Made by a program: the position numbers and the translations under genes. Positions 43,046 through 51,617 of a stretch of DNA of 64,000 nucleotides are shown piece by piece; positions within the stretch are counted from its first letter, which is position 1; each line of letters begins with the position of its first letter. Origin of the DNA: Brevibacillus massiliensis (lineage in GTDB: Bacteria; Bacillota; Bacilli; Brevibacillales; Brevibacillaceae); NCBI RefSeq assembly GCF_000311785.1, contig NZ_HE978540.1, forward strand, positions 62,001 through 126,000. Reading direction: 5' to 3'. Below the pieces are notes generated by a model. That model was not told where the DNA came from. It saw only the letters and a program-made list of their open reading frames with translations, and searched no databases.

Positions 43046-43534
43046 TCATTGTTCCCATGCTTCCCACGAACCTTGTTCCTTCCGAATATGGACGATCTGT
43101 CCAATGTGATATGCGTTATGGATTGCCAAGTGTGCTAATGACATCCACCATACTTCGTCTCTATCTGGGTGAGTTGGACTGTCCAATTTTGAATCATCAT
43201 AGTTCATGATGGCTTGTTCCCATTGGGCAAGTACGTTGTCCAATTTCATTTGCAGCTCATCCCAGCTTGCAGACATCTCGTTACTCTGAAACGTCTCGGA
43301 ATTGGAGATTTCAAGCGGAGGCAAATTGCCTTCATGAAAACGTTGCAGATAACGTTCATTCCAAAATACAAGGTGGTGAACGATACCATAAATTGAATTT
43401 GAAGAACCTTTACCTCCTTGGACCGCCTGTTCCGCTGTTACGCCTCGCAAGGCAACTTTCAACGGAGCAAACCATCCATCCTGATTATGACAAGCGCGCA
43501 ACTGTGTAACCAAAACTTCCTTACGAGTTGACAT
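43046..43534 (-). CDS. DinB-family (DUF1572/YfiT-like) protein
   Basis: A 162-residue four-helix protein of the DinB superfamily. The three metal-ligand histidines are visible: one in YGIVHHLVFWNERYL and the pair spaced HNAYHIGQI near the C-terminus. Bacillithiol-dependent transferases share this fold. The substrate is unknown. The ATG at 43534 follows GGAGGGTAG. An IS-type remnant lies directly upstream, so the promoter may come from that sequence. Confidence 0.82.
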   Translation of the reverse strand: MSTRKEVLVTQLRACHNQDGWFAPLKVALRGVTAEQAVQGGKGSSNSIYGIVHHLVFWNERYLQRFHEGNLPPLEISNSETFQSNEMSASWDELQMKLDNVLAQWEQAIMNYDDSKLDSPTHPDRDEVWWMSLAHLAIHNAYHIGQIVHIRKEQGSWEAWEQ

Positions 43535-43557
43535 TTCTCTACCCTCCAATACATATT

Positions 43558-43725
43558 GCAGATTCCTGTCCGTCCTTGCCGATCCCTCGTTGTTTCGCTA
43601 CACCGCCACGTTTTCTTGGTCACAGGTTTTCAACCTTTGTCGGACTCCGGGAAGGCGGTTTCGTCCGATTCCACAATCCCGTTCAGGACTTTGACCTTAG
43701 AGATGACGCCCATGCTTGCCCCACC
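43558..43725 (-). pseudogene. Remnant of an IS1595-family transposase
   Basis: On the minus strand KVKVLNGIVESDETAFPESDKG is followed after a frameshift by PRKRGGVAKQRGIGKDGQES. The first part resembles the DDE-domain entry (GxVExDETxFxxSxKG) and the second the basic stretch of IS1595/ISPna2-type transposases. Only about 55 codons remain, with a stop and a frameshift, and no inverted repeats were found. It is a dead fragment. Confidence 0.5.
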
Positions 43726-43788
43726 ACACCATGAACCCGGGAGGCTTTTCTGTCCCCGGTATCTTGTTCTTCCCCGGCGTGAGAAAAC

Positions 43789-45357
43789 TCACTCGGCTGC
43801 GAGTGACTGATACTGCACGCGAAGCTCCCGTTTCAGAATTTTGCCGCTCGGATTGCGCGGCAGATTGTCGGCGATGACGACGTACTTGGGAGATTTAAAC
43901 GAGGACAAATGCTCCTTGCAAAACTGCAGGATGTCGTCCGGTGCGAGCGTCTCGCCCGATTTGGGCACGACGACGGCGGTGACCGCTTCAATCCAGTAGG
44001 GATGGGGGACGCCGATCACCGCCACCTCCGATACTTTGGGATGCTGATAGATCAGCTCCTCCACTTCCCGGCTGGCGACGTTTTCCCCGCCCGATTTGAT
44101 CAGGTCTTTCTTGCGATCCACGACGGTGATGTACCCTTCCTCATCCATGATGCCCAGGTCGCCGCTGTGAAACCATCCGCCGTGAAAAGCCGCTGCCGTC
44201 TTTTCCTCATCCCTGTAGTACCCCAGCATGGCGTGACTTGTACGGTGCACGATCTCGCCAATCTGGCCGCGGGGCACCTCGTCTCCGTTGTCATCGACGA
44301 TTTTGGTCTCCACATTCAGGCCGGGTTTTCCCGCCGAGCCCGCTTTTCTAAGCTGGTCTTCCGGTTTGAGCACCGTCGCCAGCGGAGCCACCTCGGTCTG
44401 CCCGTAAAAATTCCAGAAGCGTGCTGCCGGCAGCCGCAGGTTGCATTCCCGCAGCACCTCGACGGGCATGATTGCCGCCCCGTAGTAGCATTTTTGCAGG
44501 GATGAGAGGTCTCGCCGGTCGAAGTCGGGAGATCGCAGCAGGGAGATCCAGACGGTCGGCGGGCAGAACAGCTGTGTCACCCGATGCGTCTCGATCGTCT
44601 CCAGAATCGTGGCAGGCGCCGCTTGTTCCAGGATGATGCCGCTCGCCCCCAGGTAGATGTACGGCCCCAAAAAGCAGTGAAGCTGGGCAGAGTGAAACAA
44701 GGGAAGCGCATGGATCGCCACATCGTCACTGGTCATGCCGCCGTCGATTATGGTACTGACGTACTCGCTGATCACGTTTTTATGGGTGAGCATGACTCCT
44801 TTTGGCCTGGATTCGGTGCCGCTCGTATACAAGATGTGAACGACGTCGTCATCCCAGAGATCCACTTCCGGTTCTGCCAGCCCAGCCCCGCTGATCAGCT
44901 CGTGAAACGGAACCCACTCCCCGATTTGTGCCGAAGGTCTGGAAATGAGCGACTTCAGCCGCAGCGTACAGCCCGATTTGGGGACGGCTTGCTCGGCAAT
45001 CGGCTGAAACTCCGGCGACACGAAGAGAGCGCTTACATCTGCGTGGTTGAGAATAAACGCCACGTCGTCTGCATTGAGCATGTAGTTGATCGGCACCATG
45101 ATCCCACCAGACTTGGCCAATGCGAAATTGAGAATGGCAAAATCGAGCGAATTGCGGGAGAGGACAGCCGCCCGGTCTCCTTTTTTCAGCCCCTGGGCCA
45201 GGATCGCGTTCGCCGCCTGGTTGACCGTATCATCCAACTGCCGGTAGGACAAGACCTCTTCCTCAAATCTCAGCGCCGTCTTGTCCGGATTGCGCGCCCT
45301 GCTCCGGCGCAAAATATCGCCAAGCGTATTTCTTCTGGCCCGGTTCAAATCACTCAT
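43789..45357 (-). CDS. AMP-dependent acyl-CoA synthetase (long- or medium-chain fatty acid CoA ligase family)
   Basis: A 522-residue adenylate-forming enzyme. Motifs are ILYTSGTESRPKGVMLTHKN (P-loop, here with Glu-Ser-Arg), WNFYGQTEVAPL (A5), GWFHSGDLGIMDEEGYITVVDRKKDLI (A7-A8) and the C-terminal lysine in NPSGKILKREL. It activates a carboxylic acid with ATP and CoA; the chain type cannot be told from sequence. The ATG at 45357 follows GGGGG. A divergent TetR regulator lies 270 bases upstream, but its operator is next to its own promoter, so the ligase need not be controlled by it. Confidence 0.9.
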   Translation of the reverse strand: MSDLNRARRNTLGDILRRSRARNPDKTALRFEEEVLSYRQLDDTVNQAANAILAQGLKKGDRAAVLSRNSLDFAILNFALAKSGGIMVPINYMLNADDVAFILNHADVSALFVSPEFQPIAEQAVPKSGCTLRLKSLISRPSAQIGEWVPFHELISGAGLAEPEVDLWDDDVVHILYTSGTESRPKGVMLTHKNVISEYVSTIIDGGMTSDDVAIHALPLFHSAQLHCFLGPYIYLGASGIILEQAAPATILETIETHRVTQLFCPPTVWISLLRSPDFDRRDLSSLQKCYYGAAIMPVEVLRECNLRLPAARFWNFYGQTEVAPLATVLKPEDQLRKAGSAGKPGLNVETKIVDDNGDEVPRGQIGEIVHRTSHAMLGYYRDEEKTAAAFHGGWFHSGDLGIMDEEGYITVVDRKKDLIKSGGENVASREVEELIYQHPKVSEVAVIGVPHPYWIEAVTAVVVPKSGETLAPDDILQFCKEHLSSFKSPKYVVIADNLPRNPSGKILKRELRVQYQSLAAE

Positions 45358-45556
45358 TCCCACAATCCCCCCATCAAGCGAGTATTCTGTCTCTATTATA
45401 CATGCTATTCGATGGAATCGTTTTTAAATTTAGAAATCTCTGCTGGTTGACATGCTTTTCAAACCGGAACCATAGCGTCAATTTGTCCAGCTCAGCAAGA
45501 TTGGCTGTTCGCCAGCCCTTCAATCGAGTCTCGGCTCACTCAGGGGGAGGAAAGAA

Positions 45557-45586
45557 TTGACGACTATACCGTCCGGACGGTATAGT
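45557..45586 (+). promoter_or_regulatory. Sigma-A promoter with overlapping 22-bp TetR operator
   Basis: TTGACG at 45557-45562, 18-base spacer, TATAGT at 45581-45586. A perfect 22-bp palindrome with half-site CTATACCGTCC occupies 45564-45585, filling the spacer and the -10. A repressor bound there would block RNA polymerase. It lies 40 bp upstream of the tetR-family start codon. The design implies autoregulation of the tetR-SMR operon. Confidence 0.88.
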
Positions 45587-45625
45587 AAAGAAAAACAAGA
45601 GTGGAAACGGAAGGCGGAAAGAAGC

Positions 45626-46177
45626 GTGGGAGCTGCAAAAACAACCCGCGAAGCGATTCTTGAAGCAGCTTATGCCTTGATCCAAAACGAGGGGATCGGC
45701 CGTTTGACGCTGGATGCGGTTGCCGAGCAAGCGAAAATAAGCAAAGGCGGGCTGCTGTATCACTTTCCCTCAAAAGAAGCTTTGATAGAGGGAATGATCG
45801 ACCATCTGTTTAAGGACTTTCATCAGCAAATAGAGAATGACATCTCCATGGAACCCTGCTCCCCGGGGAAGTGGGCGCGCGCCTACGTCCGCACCGCCTT
45901 CCTCAGTACCGAGCAGGAATTGAAGATCAGCGTCGGCTTGCTGGCCGCGCTGGTAAACAAGCCGGAACTGTTGGAGCCTGTCCGCCGTTACTATGAGGGC
46001 TGGCAGGAACGGCTAGAACGAGACGGGATTGACCCTGGAGCAGCGACGATCTGCCGGCTTGCCGCTGACGGTTTGTGGTTTGCCGAGATGTTTGGGCTGG
46101 CTCCGCTGGCAAACCGCGAGCTGCGGGAGCGCGTACAGCATTTGTTGATCAGCATGTCAAAGGGGGAAGCGAGATGA
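45626..46177 (+). CDS. TetR/AcrR-family repressor
   Basis: A 183-residue regulator. The N-terminal HTH reads REAILEAAYALIQNEGIGRLTLDAVAEQAKISKGGLLYHFPSKEALIEGM, a textbook TetR domain. The C-terminal helical ligand domain ends in LADGLWFAEMFGL, a pattern of the TetR_C_4/YcdC-type group. I choose GTG 45626, because the TTG at 45557 is the -35 element of the promoter. The last codons overlap the efflux gene start (ATGA), so the pair is co-translated. The ligand is probably a lipophilic cation or other toxic drug. Confidence 0.9.
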   Translation: MGAAKTTREAILEAAYALIQNEGIGRLTLDAVAEQAKISKGGLLYHFPSKEALIEGMIDHLFKDFHQQIENDISMEPCSPGKWARAYVRTAFLSTEQELKISVGLLAALVNKPELLEPVRRYYEGWQERLERDGIDPGAATICRLAADGLWFAEMFGLAPLANRELRERVQHLLISMSKGEAR

Positions 46178-46515
46178 AATTCGTCTACTTGATATCGGCC
46201 ATACTCCTGGAGATTACCGCAACCACGGCGCTGAAATTATCCGACGGGTTTACCAGATGGCTTCCCAGCACGGTCGTGGTCATCGGATACGCCGCTTCTT
46301 TTTACGTCCTGTCTCTCGCATTGAAATACCTGCCGCTCGGTACCGCTTACGCCATTTGGTCCGGAGTGGGCACCGCCCTCACAGTGGTCATCGGCATCAT
46401 TCTCTGGAAAGAATCGGTCAGCCCTGTCAGGCTGCTGGCGATCGCCATCATTATTGTGGGCGTAGTCCTGCTCAACCTGGCGGAGAGTCCGGCCCGCCAA
46501 AACCTTTCCCAATAG
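46174..46515 (+). CDS. Small multidrug resistance (SMR) efflux protein
   Basis: A 113-residue membrane protein with four spans. The SMR signature residue is Glu14 in YLISAILLEITATTALK, which binds protons and cationic drugs. Other blocks are SFYVLSLALKYLPLGTAYAIWSGVGTALT and LWKESVSPVRLLAIAIIIVGVVLLNL. It is close to EmrE/QacC-type pumps. The start codon overlaps the regulator stop by four bases. Confidence 0.93.
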   Translation: MKFVYLISAILLEITATTALKLSDGFTRWLPSTVVVIGYAASFYVLSLALKYLPLGTAYAIWSGVGTALTVVIGIILWKESVSPVRLLAIAIIIVGVVLLNLAESPARQNLSQ

Positions 46516-46569
46516 CTTGCGGATATGCAGGGGTGAAAGCGCCCGAGCCCATGCCGCTCCCGGCGTCTG

Positions 46570-46752
46570 TCACGACTGCATTTTGTCCTGTTTGAGACAT
46601 GCTGATTCACTCCTCGTCACTTGATTTTCCAGTAAATTGTCAACCATTCGTCTGTAATACTTCAGCAGATCATGCAGTTCCTCGGCGGAAAAACCTGCCC
46701 ATAGGATGTTCGTCAGGGCGAGGTACTTTTGACTAATAATCCTCTCCAGCAC
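46570..46752 (-). pseudogene. C-terminal remnant of a MarR-family regulator
   Basis: A 60-codon frame reads MLERIISQKYLALTNILWAG and FSAEELHDLLKYYRRMVDNL. This resembles the dimerisation helices at the C-terminus of MarR proteins. The winged-HTH part is missing upstream, where only a short out-of-frame stretch (SLTKRQITPLRF) remains. No ribosome binding site precedes the GTG. Probably a truncated, non-functional gene. Confidence 0.4.
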
Positions 46753-46827
46753 CTGCGAACCGGAGCGGGGTGATCTGCCGCTTCGTCAAGCTCCCCGTCA
46801 TCCACCTGCTATTCTCCCGCCTGGCCG

Positions 46828-46866
46828 CAAAAAAATAGTCCCCCTTGCTAAAACAAGGAGGACCCA
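46828..46866 (-). terminator. Terminator of the OsmC-family gene
   Basis: GTCCTCCTTG and CAAGGGGGAC pair around a six-base loop on the minus strand and run into TATTTTTTTG, 16 bases after the OsmC stop. Confidence 0.85.
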
Positions 46867-46881
46867 TCCGGCGCTATTCTC

Positions 46882-47265
46882 TTACTGGATCAACTCAAAC
46901 GACTCCGTAATCTCAATGCTGTCTTTCACGGATTGGACCATCGGGCAATTCTTTCGGGCCAGGGCGATGGCCTTTTCCACTTTTTCCTGCTGAAGCCCCT
47001 CTCCCTTGATGACAAAATGCATGTGGATCTTCTCGATGCGATTCGCTTCCTGCTCGTTCCGTTCGACCTGTACGGACACTTTCAAATCTTCGCAGTTCAT
47101 CCGCATTTTTCCCAGGACTTTGTTCAAAACGCTGCTGCTGCAAGCGGCAATGGAAGAAACCATCAGCTGGTAGGGACGAAATCCGTAGCTTTCATCGCCC
47201 GATATCTTCAATTGGCCATATGCAAAATTGGCAATAAAACCGTTTTCCTTCATCTGCAATTCCAT
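46882..47265 (-). CDS. OsmC-family protein
   Basis: A 127-residue OsmC/Ohr-fold protein. The two redox cysteines of peroxidase members are visible as Cys42 in MVSSIAACSSSVLN and Cys107 in ARKNCPMVQSVKDS. The fold forms dimers that reduce organic hydroperoxides; many family members have unknown substrates. The start ATG follows GGGGAGTGGG. It is a single gene with its own terminator. Confidence 0.87.
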   Translation of the reverse strand: MELQMKENGFIANFAYGQLKISGDESYGFRPYQLMVSSIAACSSSVLNKVLGKMRMNCEDLKVSVQVERNEQEANRIEKIHMHFVIKGEGLQQEKVEKAIALARKNCPMVQSVKDSIEITESFELIQ

Positions 47266-47389
47266 TGATACCCACTCCCTTCCCCATCATTGTAATACGA
47301 TTCGCAGCCATTTTCAGCTTTCAAGCCGGCTGCGGCCAGAAAGCAAATGGACACCGGGCAAAAAGCCCAGTTTTACTTTTCCAGCTTTT

Positions 47390-48442
47390 TCACATGGATT
47401 TAGCCTGTTTTTGCAGATCGCGGTAAGCCGGCACCCCGCCTGCCGCTTCGGCAGAACGGATCGCATTTGCGACCGCCTCTGCCAAGACGACCGCCGACAG
47501 CGTTCCGACAAGGTCGACGGAAGCGTCCACTCCACCCGTAGCCAGGGCAAAAATCGTGTCGCCGTCGCTCATCGTATGCACCGGAAAGATGCTGCGGGCC
47601 AAGCCGTCGTGGGCCATTTGCGCCACTTTGTTCGCCTGTGTCTTGTTCAGGTTTGCGTTGCTTGCCACTGCCGCGATCGTCGTATTCGTCCCCGGTCGCA
47701 CTTGCGGAGAACTCTGCTCGATCATCCAGGAAAGGGCGTCGCGGATCTTTCCACTGTCGTCCCTGGCACCTGCCAGGATCTCCCCTGTATGGGGATCGCG
47801 CACTTCTCCGACCGCGTTGACGGCGACGATCGCCCCGACGACCAATCCGCCGGGCAGGCGGATCGACGCGGAACCGAGTCCGCCCTTCATCGCCCGTTTC
47901 ATGCCGGCCAGTTTGCCGACCGTCGCTCCCGTGCCAGCCCCGACATTGCCTTGTGGGACCGGTTTTTTGCTCGCATTTTTTGCCGCATTGTACCCCATCT
48001 GCGCATCGGGACGCACCTTTGCGCTGCCGATGGACAGATCGAACAGCACCGCAGCCGGGACGATCGGAACGACACCCACTCCGACCTCAAATCCCATCCC
48101 CTGCTCCTCCAGGTAGCGCATGACCCCCGTCGCCGAATCCAGGCCGTAAGCGCTCCCGCCCGTCAGACAGATGGCATTTACCCGGTCCACTTGGTTGATC
48201 GGATTGAGCAGGTCCGTTTCCCGGGTCCCCGGTGCCGATCCCCGCACGTCCACGCCGCAGGGCGCTGCCTTTTCCAGCACGATCACCGTGCAGCCGGTCA
48301 GCGCTTTGTCATCCTGTACATGTCCCACTTTGATACCTGGCACATCGACTATCGTACCATTTGGCTTAAGTACTGTTTCCGTCACTTTTTCACCGCCATC
48401 CCCTCTGCCTGCATCCGTCTCCTCCCGCCATATGATTCCCAC
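47390..48442 (-). CDS. P1 (S58/DmpA) family peptidase
   Basis: A 350-residue self-processing Ntn-type aminopeptidase. Family features are DVPGIKVGHVQDD near the N-terminus, AICLTGGSAYGLDSATGVMRYLEE, and the processing region KTQANKVAQMAHDGLARSIFPVHTMSDGDTIFALATG. DmpA-type enzymes cut themselves into alpha and beta chains and release N-terminal residues, including D- or beta-amino acids. Two starts are possible: GTG 48442 with GGAGGA close by, or GTG 48385 which gives the usual family N-terminus. It appears monocistronic. Confidence 0.87.
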   Translation of the reverse strand: MGIIWREETDAGRGDGGEKVTETVLKPNGTIVDVPGIKVGHVQDDKALTGCTVIVLEKAAPCGVDVRGSAPGTRETDLLNPINQVDRVNAICLTGGSAYGLDSATGVMRYLEEQGMGFEVGVGVVPIVPAAVLFDLSIGSAKVRPDAQMGYNAAKNASKKPVPQGNVGAGTGATVGKLAGMKRAMKGGLGSASIRLPGGLVVGAIVAVNAVGEVRDPHTGEILAGARDDSGKIRDALSWMIEQSSPQVRPGTNTTIAAVASNANLNKTQANKVAQMAHDGLARSIFPVHTMSDGDTIFALATGGVDASVDLVGTLSAVVLAEAVANAIRSAEAAGGVPAYRDLQKQAKSM

Positions 48443-48545
48443 CTTTTCCTCCAGGAGTTCAAAAAGTAATCGCCATAATATTCATTACATATTCTATGCT
48501 GCAAGTAGACGCTAAATAAATGGGAGCACCCCTTCCCAACAAGAA

Positions 48546-48576
48546 ACCCGGCTTCGCTCCGAAACCGGGTACGTTA
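48546..48576 (-). terminator. Terminator of the phosphodiester glycosidase operon
   Basis: ACCCGG and CCGGGT form a stem with a 13-base loop. On the minus strand it is followed by TTCTTGTT. It lies about nine bases beyond the stop at 48585. Confidence 0.7.
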
Positions 48577-48584
48577 TTTTTAAT

Positions 48585-49661
48585 TCATGGCAGGATCACA
48601 ATGTTGCTGGTTACAGGACGCTCGCGTCCATCAGAAGGGCGGTTGAGTATTTTGCCGTTGTAGTAGAAGGCACTGGAACCGCCGCCATCCAGGTTATACG
48701 CATCCCGGACTTTGAATTCAAGCAGTTTCGCCTGCGCTTCCTCCAGCGTGACGCCGTTGCTCCACCCTTTGCGCCTGCCGTCGATGACGATGAACAGCAA
48801 GTCGCCGTTGGAAAAATGGCCAATCATGGTGCGCGGCTGCCGCGTGTTCGCCCACGCCTTCGGAATCGCTGCCTTTTTCCCGTTTTGCAGGAGTGTCGGC
48901 AGGAAGCTGGCTCCCTGGAGCACGTTCATCTTCTCGAGCTGTTCCTTGGAAGTGACTTTGCCGCCGACGAGGCGGCCGCTTTTGTTAAAGCCGACGAACG
49001 ACAAGTCGTTGTTGGTCGAAAACGCTTTGATCTCTCCGTCGACTACCGTGGTGCCAAGCACCGCCAGCTTTCCGTTCACATTGTAAAAACCGCCGGCGTT
49101 TACAGCCAGGATCGCATTTTTGCGTTTGGCGGCGTGACTGGTTGTCTCGCCATTGCTGACCACTTGATCGTTGGCCAGGACGACTTTCAGCGCGTTCGGA
49201 TTGTTCAGCCGCACTTTTGCCATATAGCCGCGGTAGCCCGCCTCTTCCAGCGAATAGACCTTCACCGTCGCGTTCTTGCCGAAGGTTTGTCCGATCGGGT
49301 TGCCCAGCATGCTCGTCAAAAGCTGGTCGAGCACGTCGGCCGATTTTTGCACCGACTCTTTGCTGCTCGAGACGAGCTGGCTGAGCGATTTGTCGTGCTG
49401 CTCATACGCTTGTTTTTCCTGCTTGGCTGCCTCTTGTATCTCCTGGGCCAATTTGCTGGATTCATCGATGACTTGTTTGGTCTGTTCGACTTCATCCTGG
49501 ACTTGACTTATCTGCGCTGCGGTTTCCTTCAGGGGCAGCTGCAGCCTTGCCGATTCAAAGCTCATCACCGGATTGGACTGCGCAAAGGTGGCGAAGAAAC
49601 CGACCGCCGGAGCAAGCAGGAAGAGCAAAACCAGCTGTCCCTTACCAAGCACTGGCTGCAT
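48585..49661 (-). CDS. Phosphodiester glycosidase (NAGPA/DUF2233) family membrane-anchored protein
   Basis: A 358-residue protein. An N-terminal membrane anchor (LVLLFLLAPAVGFFATFA) is followed by a coiled coil (about 45-115), then the NAGPA domain (about 125-358) with AILAVNAGGFYNVNGKLAV, RTMIGHFSNGDLLFIVIDGR and AYNLDGGGSSAFYYNGKILN. The family splits phosphate-linked sugars, as in exopolysaccharides or teichoic polymers. It overlaps the upstream coiled-coil gene by 20 bases, so the two are coupled and may form a complex through their coiled coils. Confidence 0.87.
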   Translation of the reverse strand: MQPVLGKGQLVLLFLLAPAVGFFATFAQSNPVMSFESARLQLPLKETAAQISQVQDEVEQTKQVIDESSKLAQEIQEAAKQEKQAYEQHDKSLSQLVSSSKESVQKSADVLDQLLTSMLGNPIGQTFGKNATVKVYSLEEAGYRGYMAKVRLNNPNALKVVLANDQVVSNGETTSHAAKRKNAILAVNAGGFYNVNGKLAVLGTTVVDGEIKAFSTNNDLSFVGFNKSGRLVGGKVTSKEQLEKMNVLQGASFLPTLLQNGKKAAIPKAWANTRQPRTMIGHFSNGDLLFIVIDGRRKGWSNGVTLEEAQAKLLEFKVRDAYNLDGGGSSAFYYNGKILNRPSDGRERPVTSNIVILP

Positions 49662-50100
49662 CCTCCAGCTTTTTCAGCGAGCCTTTCAGCTCGGTCAGCT
49701 GTTTGTTCAATTCGTCTATGCGCTTCTGCAGTGACTGCTTGGTCTGATCGGTCCCGTGGAGCGCTTCGCCTGTCATCGTCAGATCCTCTTTCAGCGATCC
49801 CACCTGCGTTTTGATCGCCGCCAGCTCGTCCTGCACTTTTTGCAAATCGCTTCGTACGTTTTCGACCTGTTTCGTGTTGTGCAGCTCTACTTCCTTCACC
49901 TTTTGATCGATGTAGGCATGGCTTCGCTCTATGTACAGGTTGGCCAGGGCAACGCCGCTGCACAACAGAGCGGCCCACACAACAAACGAAATGATCGCTG
50001 CGGTTTTGTCGTCTTTTCTGCGCTTTCGCTGCTTCTTCTCGACGATTGGGGGCAGTGCGGTTGCAGAATCTGCCTCCATCGGTGTCATCTGTCTGTTCAT
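49642..50100 (-). CDS. Single-pass membrane coiled-coil protein
   Basis: A 152-residue protein. It has a basic cytoplasmic head (VEKKQRKRRKDDK, about 20-32), one membrane span (AAIISFVVWAALLCSGVALANLYI), and then a long extracellular coiled coil rich in Lys, Glu and Gln (KQSLQKRIDELNKQLTELKG). There is no enzymatic domain. The ATG at 50100 lies in the usual spacing after GGGGA. It is the first gene of a two-gene operon with the phosphodiester glycosidase. A scaffold or partner role is inferred. Confidence 0.7.
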   Translation of the reverse strand: MNRQMTPMEADSATALPPIVEKKQRKRRKDDKTAAIISFVVWAALLCSGVALANLYIERSHAYIDQKVKEVELHNTKQVENVRSDLQKVQDELAAIKTQVGSLKEDLTMTGEALHGTDQTKQSLQKRIDELNKQLTELKGSLKKLEDAASAW

Positions 50101-50205
50101 GCTAAATCCCCTCCCCACTCACCTTCTACGCATTATACCATCTCTCGCAAAAAGTGCGGCAAAAATCGACAAAACTTTCTTTTGCGAATCTGGTAGTCTT
50201 GCAGG

Positions 50206-50243
50206 CAAAAACCTCCTTTCGGTTGCCTGAAAGGAGGTTTTTG
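50206..50243. terminator. Bidirectional terminator-like hairpin between divergent genes
   Basis: CAAAAACCTCCTTTC pairs perfectly with GAAAGGAGGTTTTTG around an eight-base loop, with T5 on both strands. It sits between the divergent starts at 50100 and 50290, where terminators are unusual. The arms contain a Shine-Dalgarno sequence and its complement. Confidence 0.6.
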
Positions 50244-50289
50244 TCATACGCTTATCCATGTAGAAATTTTGTCAACCAAGGGGGACGTC

Positions 50290-50676
50290 ATGAGACCCAG
50301 TAAAACAGCGCCCGTTGTCCTCACACTTGCCGTCCTGCTCGTCCTGACGCTTACATCCGGCTCCCGACCAGGCGGACTGCTGCCGTTAATCAATAAAACG
50401 TTTCTGCTCGGTCTGCTGCTGCTCGTGGCGGGCGGCTTGATCGTGGTGGCGAACTCGGGCTTTTTCACCTTGTTCGCCCAGGGCTTTCGGCAAATCGCCC
50501 GCCTGTTCTTTCGCAAGCCGCGCGTCATGGAGAGCGATTTTTTTGCCGACGACCCAGCAAGCGAATTCATCCAGCACTTGAAAAGCCAGGCAGCCTTCTG
50601 GGCCATTTCTTCCGGGCTTACCCTGGCCGTCTGTTCCGTCTTGTTGACGTTCTATTACTATGCTTTTGCGATCTAG
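50290..50676 (+). CDS. DUF3899-type membrane protein
   Basis: A 128-residue protein with three or four hydrophobic segments: [42 protein letters not shown], and the C-terminal [24 protein letters not shown]. The [13 protein letters not shown] block and overall layout match DUF3899 proteins as I recall them. The start ATG follows GGGGGAC. The stop codon overlaps the convergent oppF stop by four bases (a shared CTAG), so there is no room for a terminator between the two genes. Confidence 0.65.
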   Translation: MRPSKTAPVVLTLAVLLVLTLTSGSRPGGLLPLINKTFLLGLLLLVAGGLIVVANSGFFTLFAQGFRQIARLFFRKPRVMESDFFADDPASEFIQHLKSQAAFWAISSGLTLAVCSVLLTFYYYAFAI

Positions 50677-51617
50677 TAGAGATGGCAGGCGACCCAGTGC
50701 CCCGGCTGGGCTTCCTTCCACTCCGGTTCAACCGCACGGCACTGCTCCGTCGCATGCGGACAGCGCGTCTGAAAGCGGCATCCGCTGGGCAGGTTGGCCG
50801 GACTGGGCAGTTCCCCGCGAAGGACGATCCGCTCTTTTTTCACCATCGGATCGGGGATGGGGATGGCTGACAGCAGCGCCTGCGTATATGGATGGAGCGG
50901 CTTGTCGTACAGTTCGATGCTCTCGGCCAGCTCTACTATCTTTCCGAGATACATGACTCCGATCCGGTTGGAAATATGCTTGACCATCGACAAGTCGTGA
51001 GCGATGAACAGATAGGTGAGTCCCTTTTCCTTCTGGAGATCTTCCAGCAGGTTTACGATCTGGGCCTGGATCGACACATCGAGCGCAGAAATCGGCTCGT
51101 CTGCGATGATAAACTCCGGATCTACCGCCAGCGCCCGGGCGATGCCGATCCGCTGCCGCTGGCCGCCGCTGAATTCATGGGGAAAGCGTTTGGCGTGTTC
51201 CGGACGCAGTCCGACCAGTTCCAGCAGCTCGGCAACCCGCTCGGCCCGGTTCTGCTGATACAAGCTGTGAATGTCCAATCCTTCGGCGATGATCTCCCCG
51301 ACAATCATGCGGGGATTGAGACTCGCCTGCGGGTCCTGGAAAATCATCTGGACATCCCGGTTAAACTGCCTCCCTTCTTTGCGGGAGAGCGTGTGAACGT
51401 TTTTCCCTTTAAACAAGACCTCTCCGTCGTTGCGGTCGTAGATGCGGATCAGCGTTCGTCCCAACGTGGATTTGCCGCAGCCGCTCTCGCCGACCAGCCC
51501 CAGGGTTTCGCCCTTTTGAATGGTGAACGAGACGCCATCCACCGCCTTGAGCACGAGCCCGTCGCCAATCGTAAAGTGTTTTTTCAAATTGTTTACTTCA
51601 ACCAAATTCTCTGCCAT
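50673..51617 (-). CDS. oppF: Oligopeptide ABC transporter ATPase OppF
   Basis: A 314-residue ATPase of the OppF/DppF class. It has Walker [25 protein letters not shown], signature [15 protein letters not shown] and Walker [13 protein letters not shown]. The C-terminal cysteine-rich extension ([16 protein letters not shown]) is typical and, in known members, can bind an iron-sulfur cluster. It is the last gene of the asparaginase-opp operon. Its start overlaps the oppD stop by one base. Confidence 0.94.
   Translation of the reverse strand: MAENLVEVNNLKKHFTIGDGLVLKAVDGVSFTIQKGETLGLVGESGCGKSTLGRTLIRIYDRNDGEVLFKGKNVHTLSRKEGRQFNRDVQMIFQDPQASLNPRMIVGEIIAEGLDIHSLYQQNRAERVAELLELVGLRPEHAKRFPHEFSGGQRQRIGIARALAVDPEFIIADEPISALDVSIQAQIVNLLEDLQKEKGLTYLFIAHDLSMVKHISNRIGVMYLGKIVELAESIELYDKPLHPYTQALLSAIPIPDPMVKKERIVLRGELPSPANLPSGCRFQTRCPHATEQCRAVEPEWKEAQPGHWVACHLY

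Noticed and set aside
45557-45625. TTG 45557 as the start of the TetR-family protein
   Set aside because: The TTG is the -35 of a promoter whose -10 and operator follow; the added residues are not TetR-like. GTG 45626 is preferred.
47228-48469. 413-codon plus-strand open frame
   Set aside because: Antisense to the P1 peptidase gene, whose motifs are clear; no start signal.
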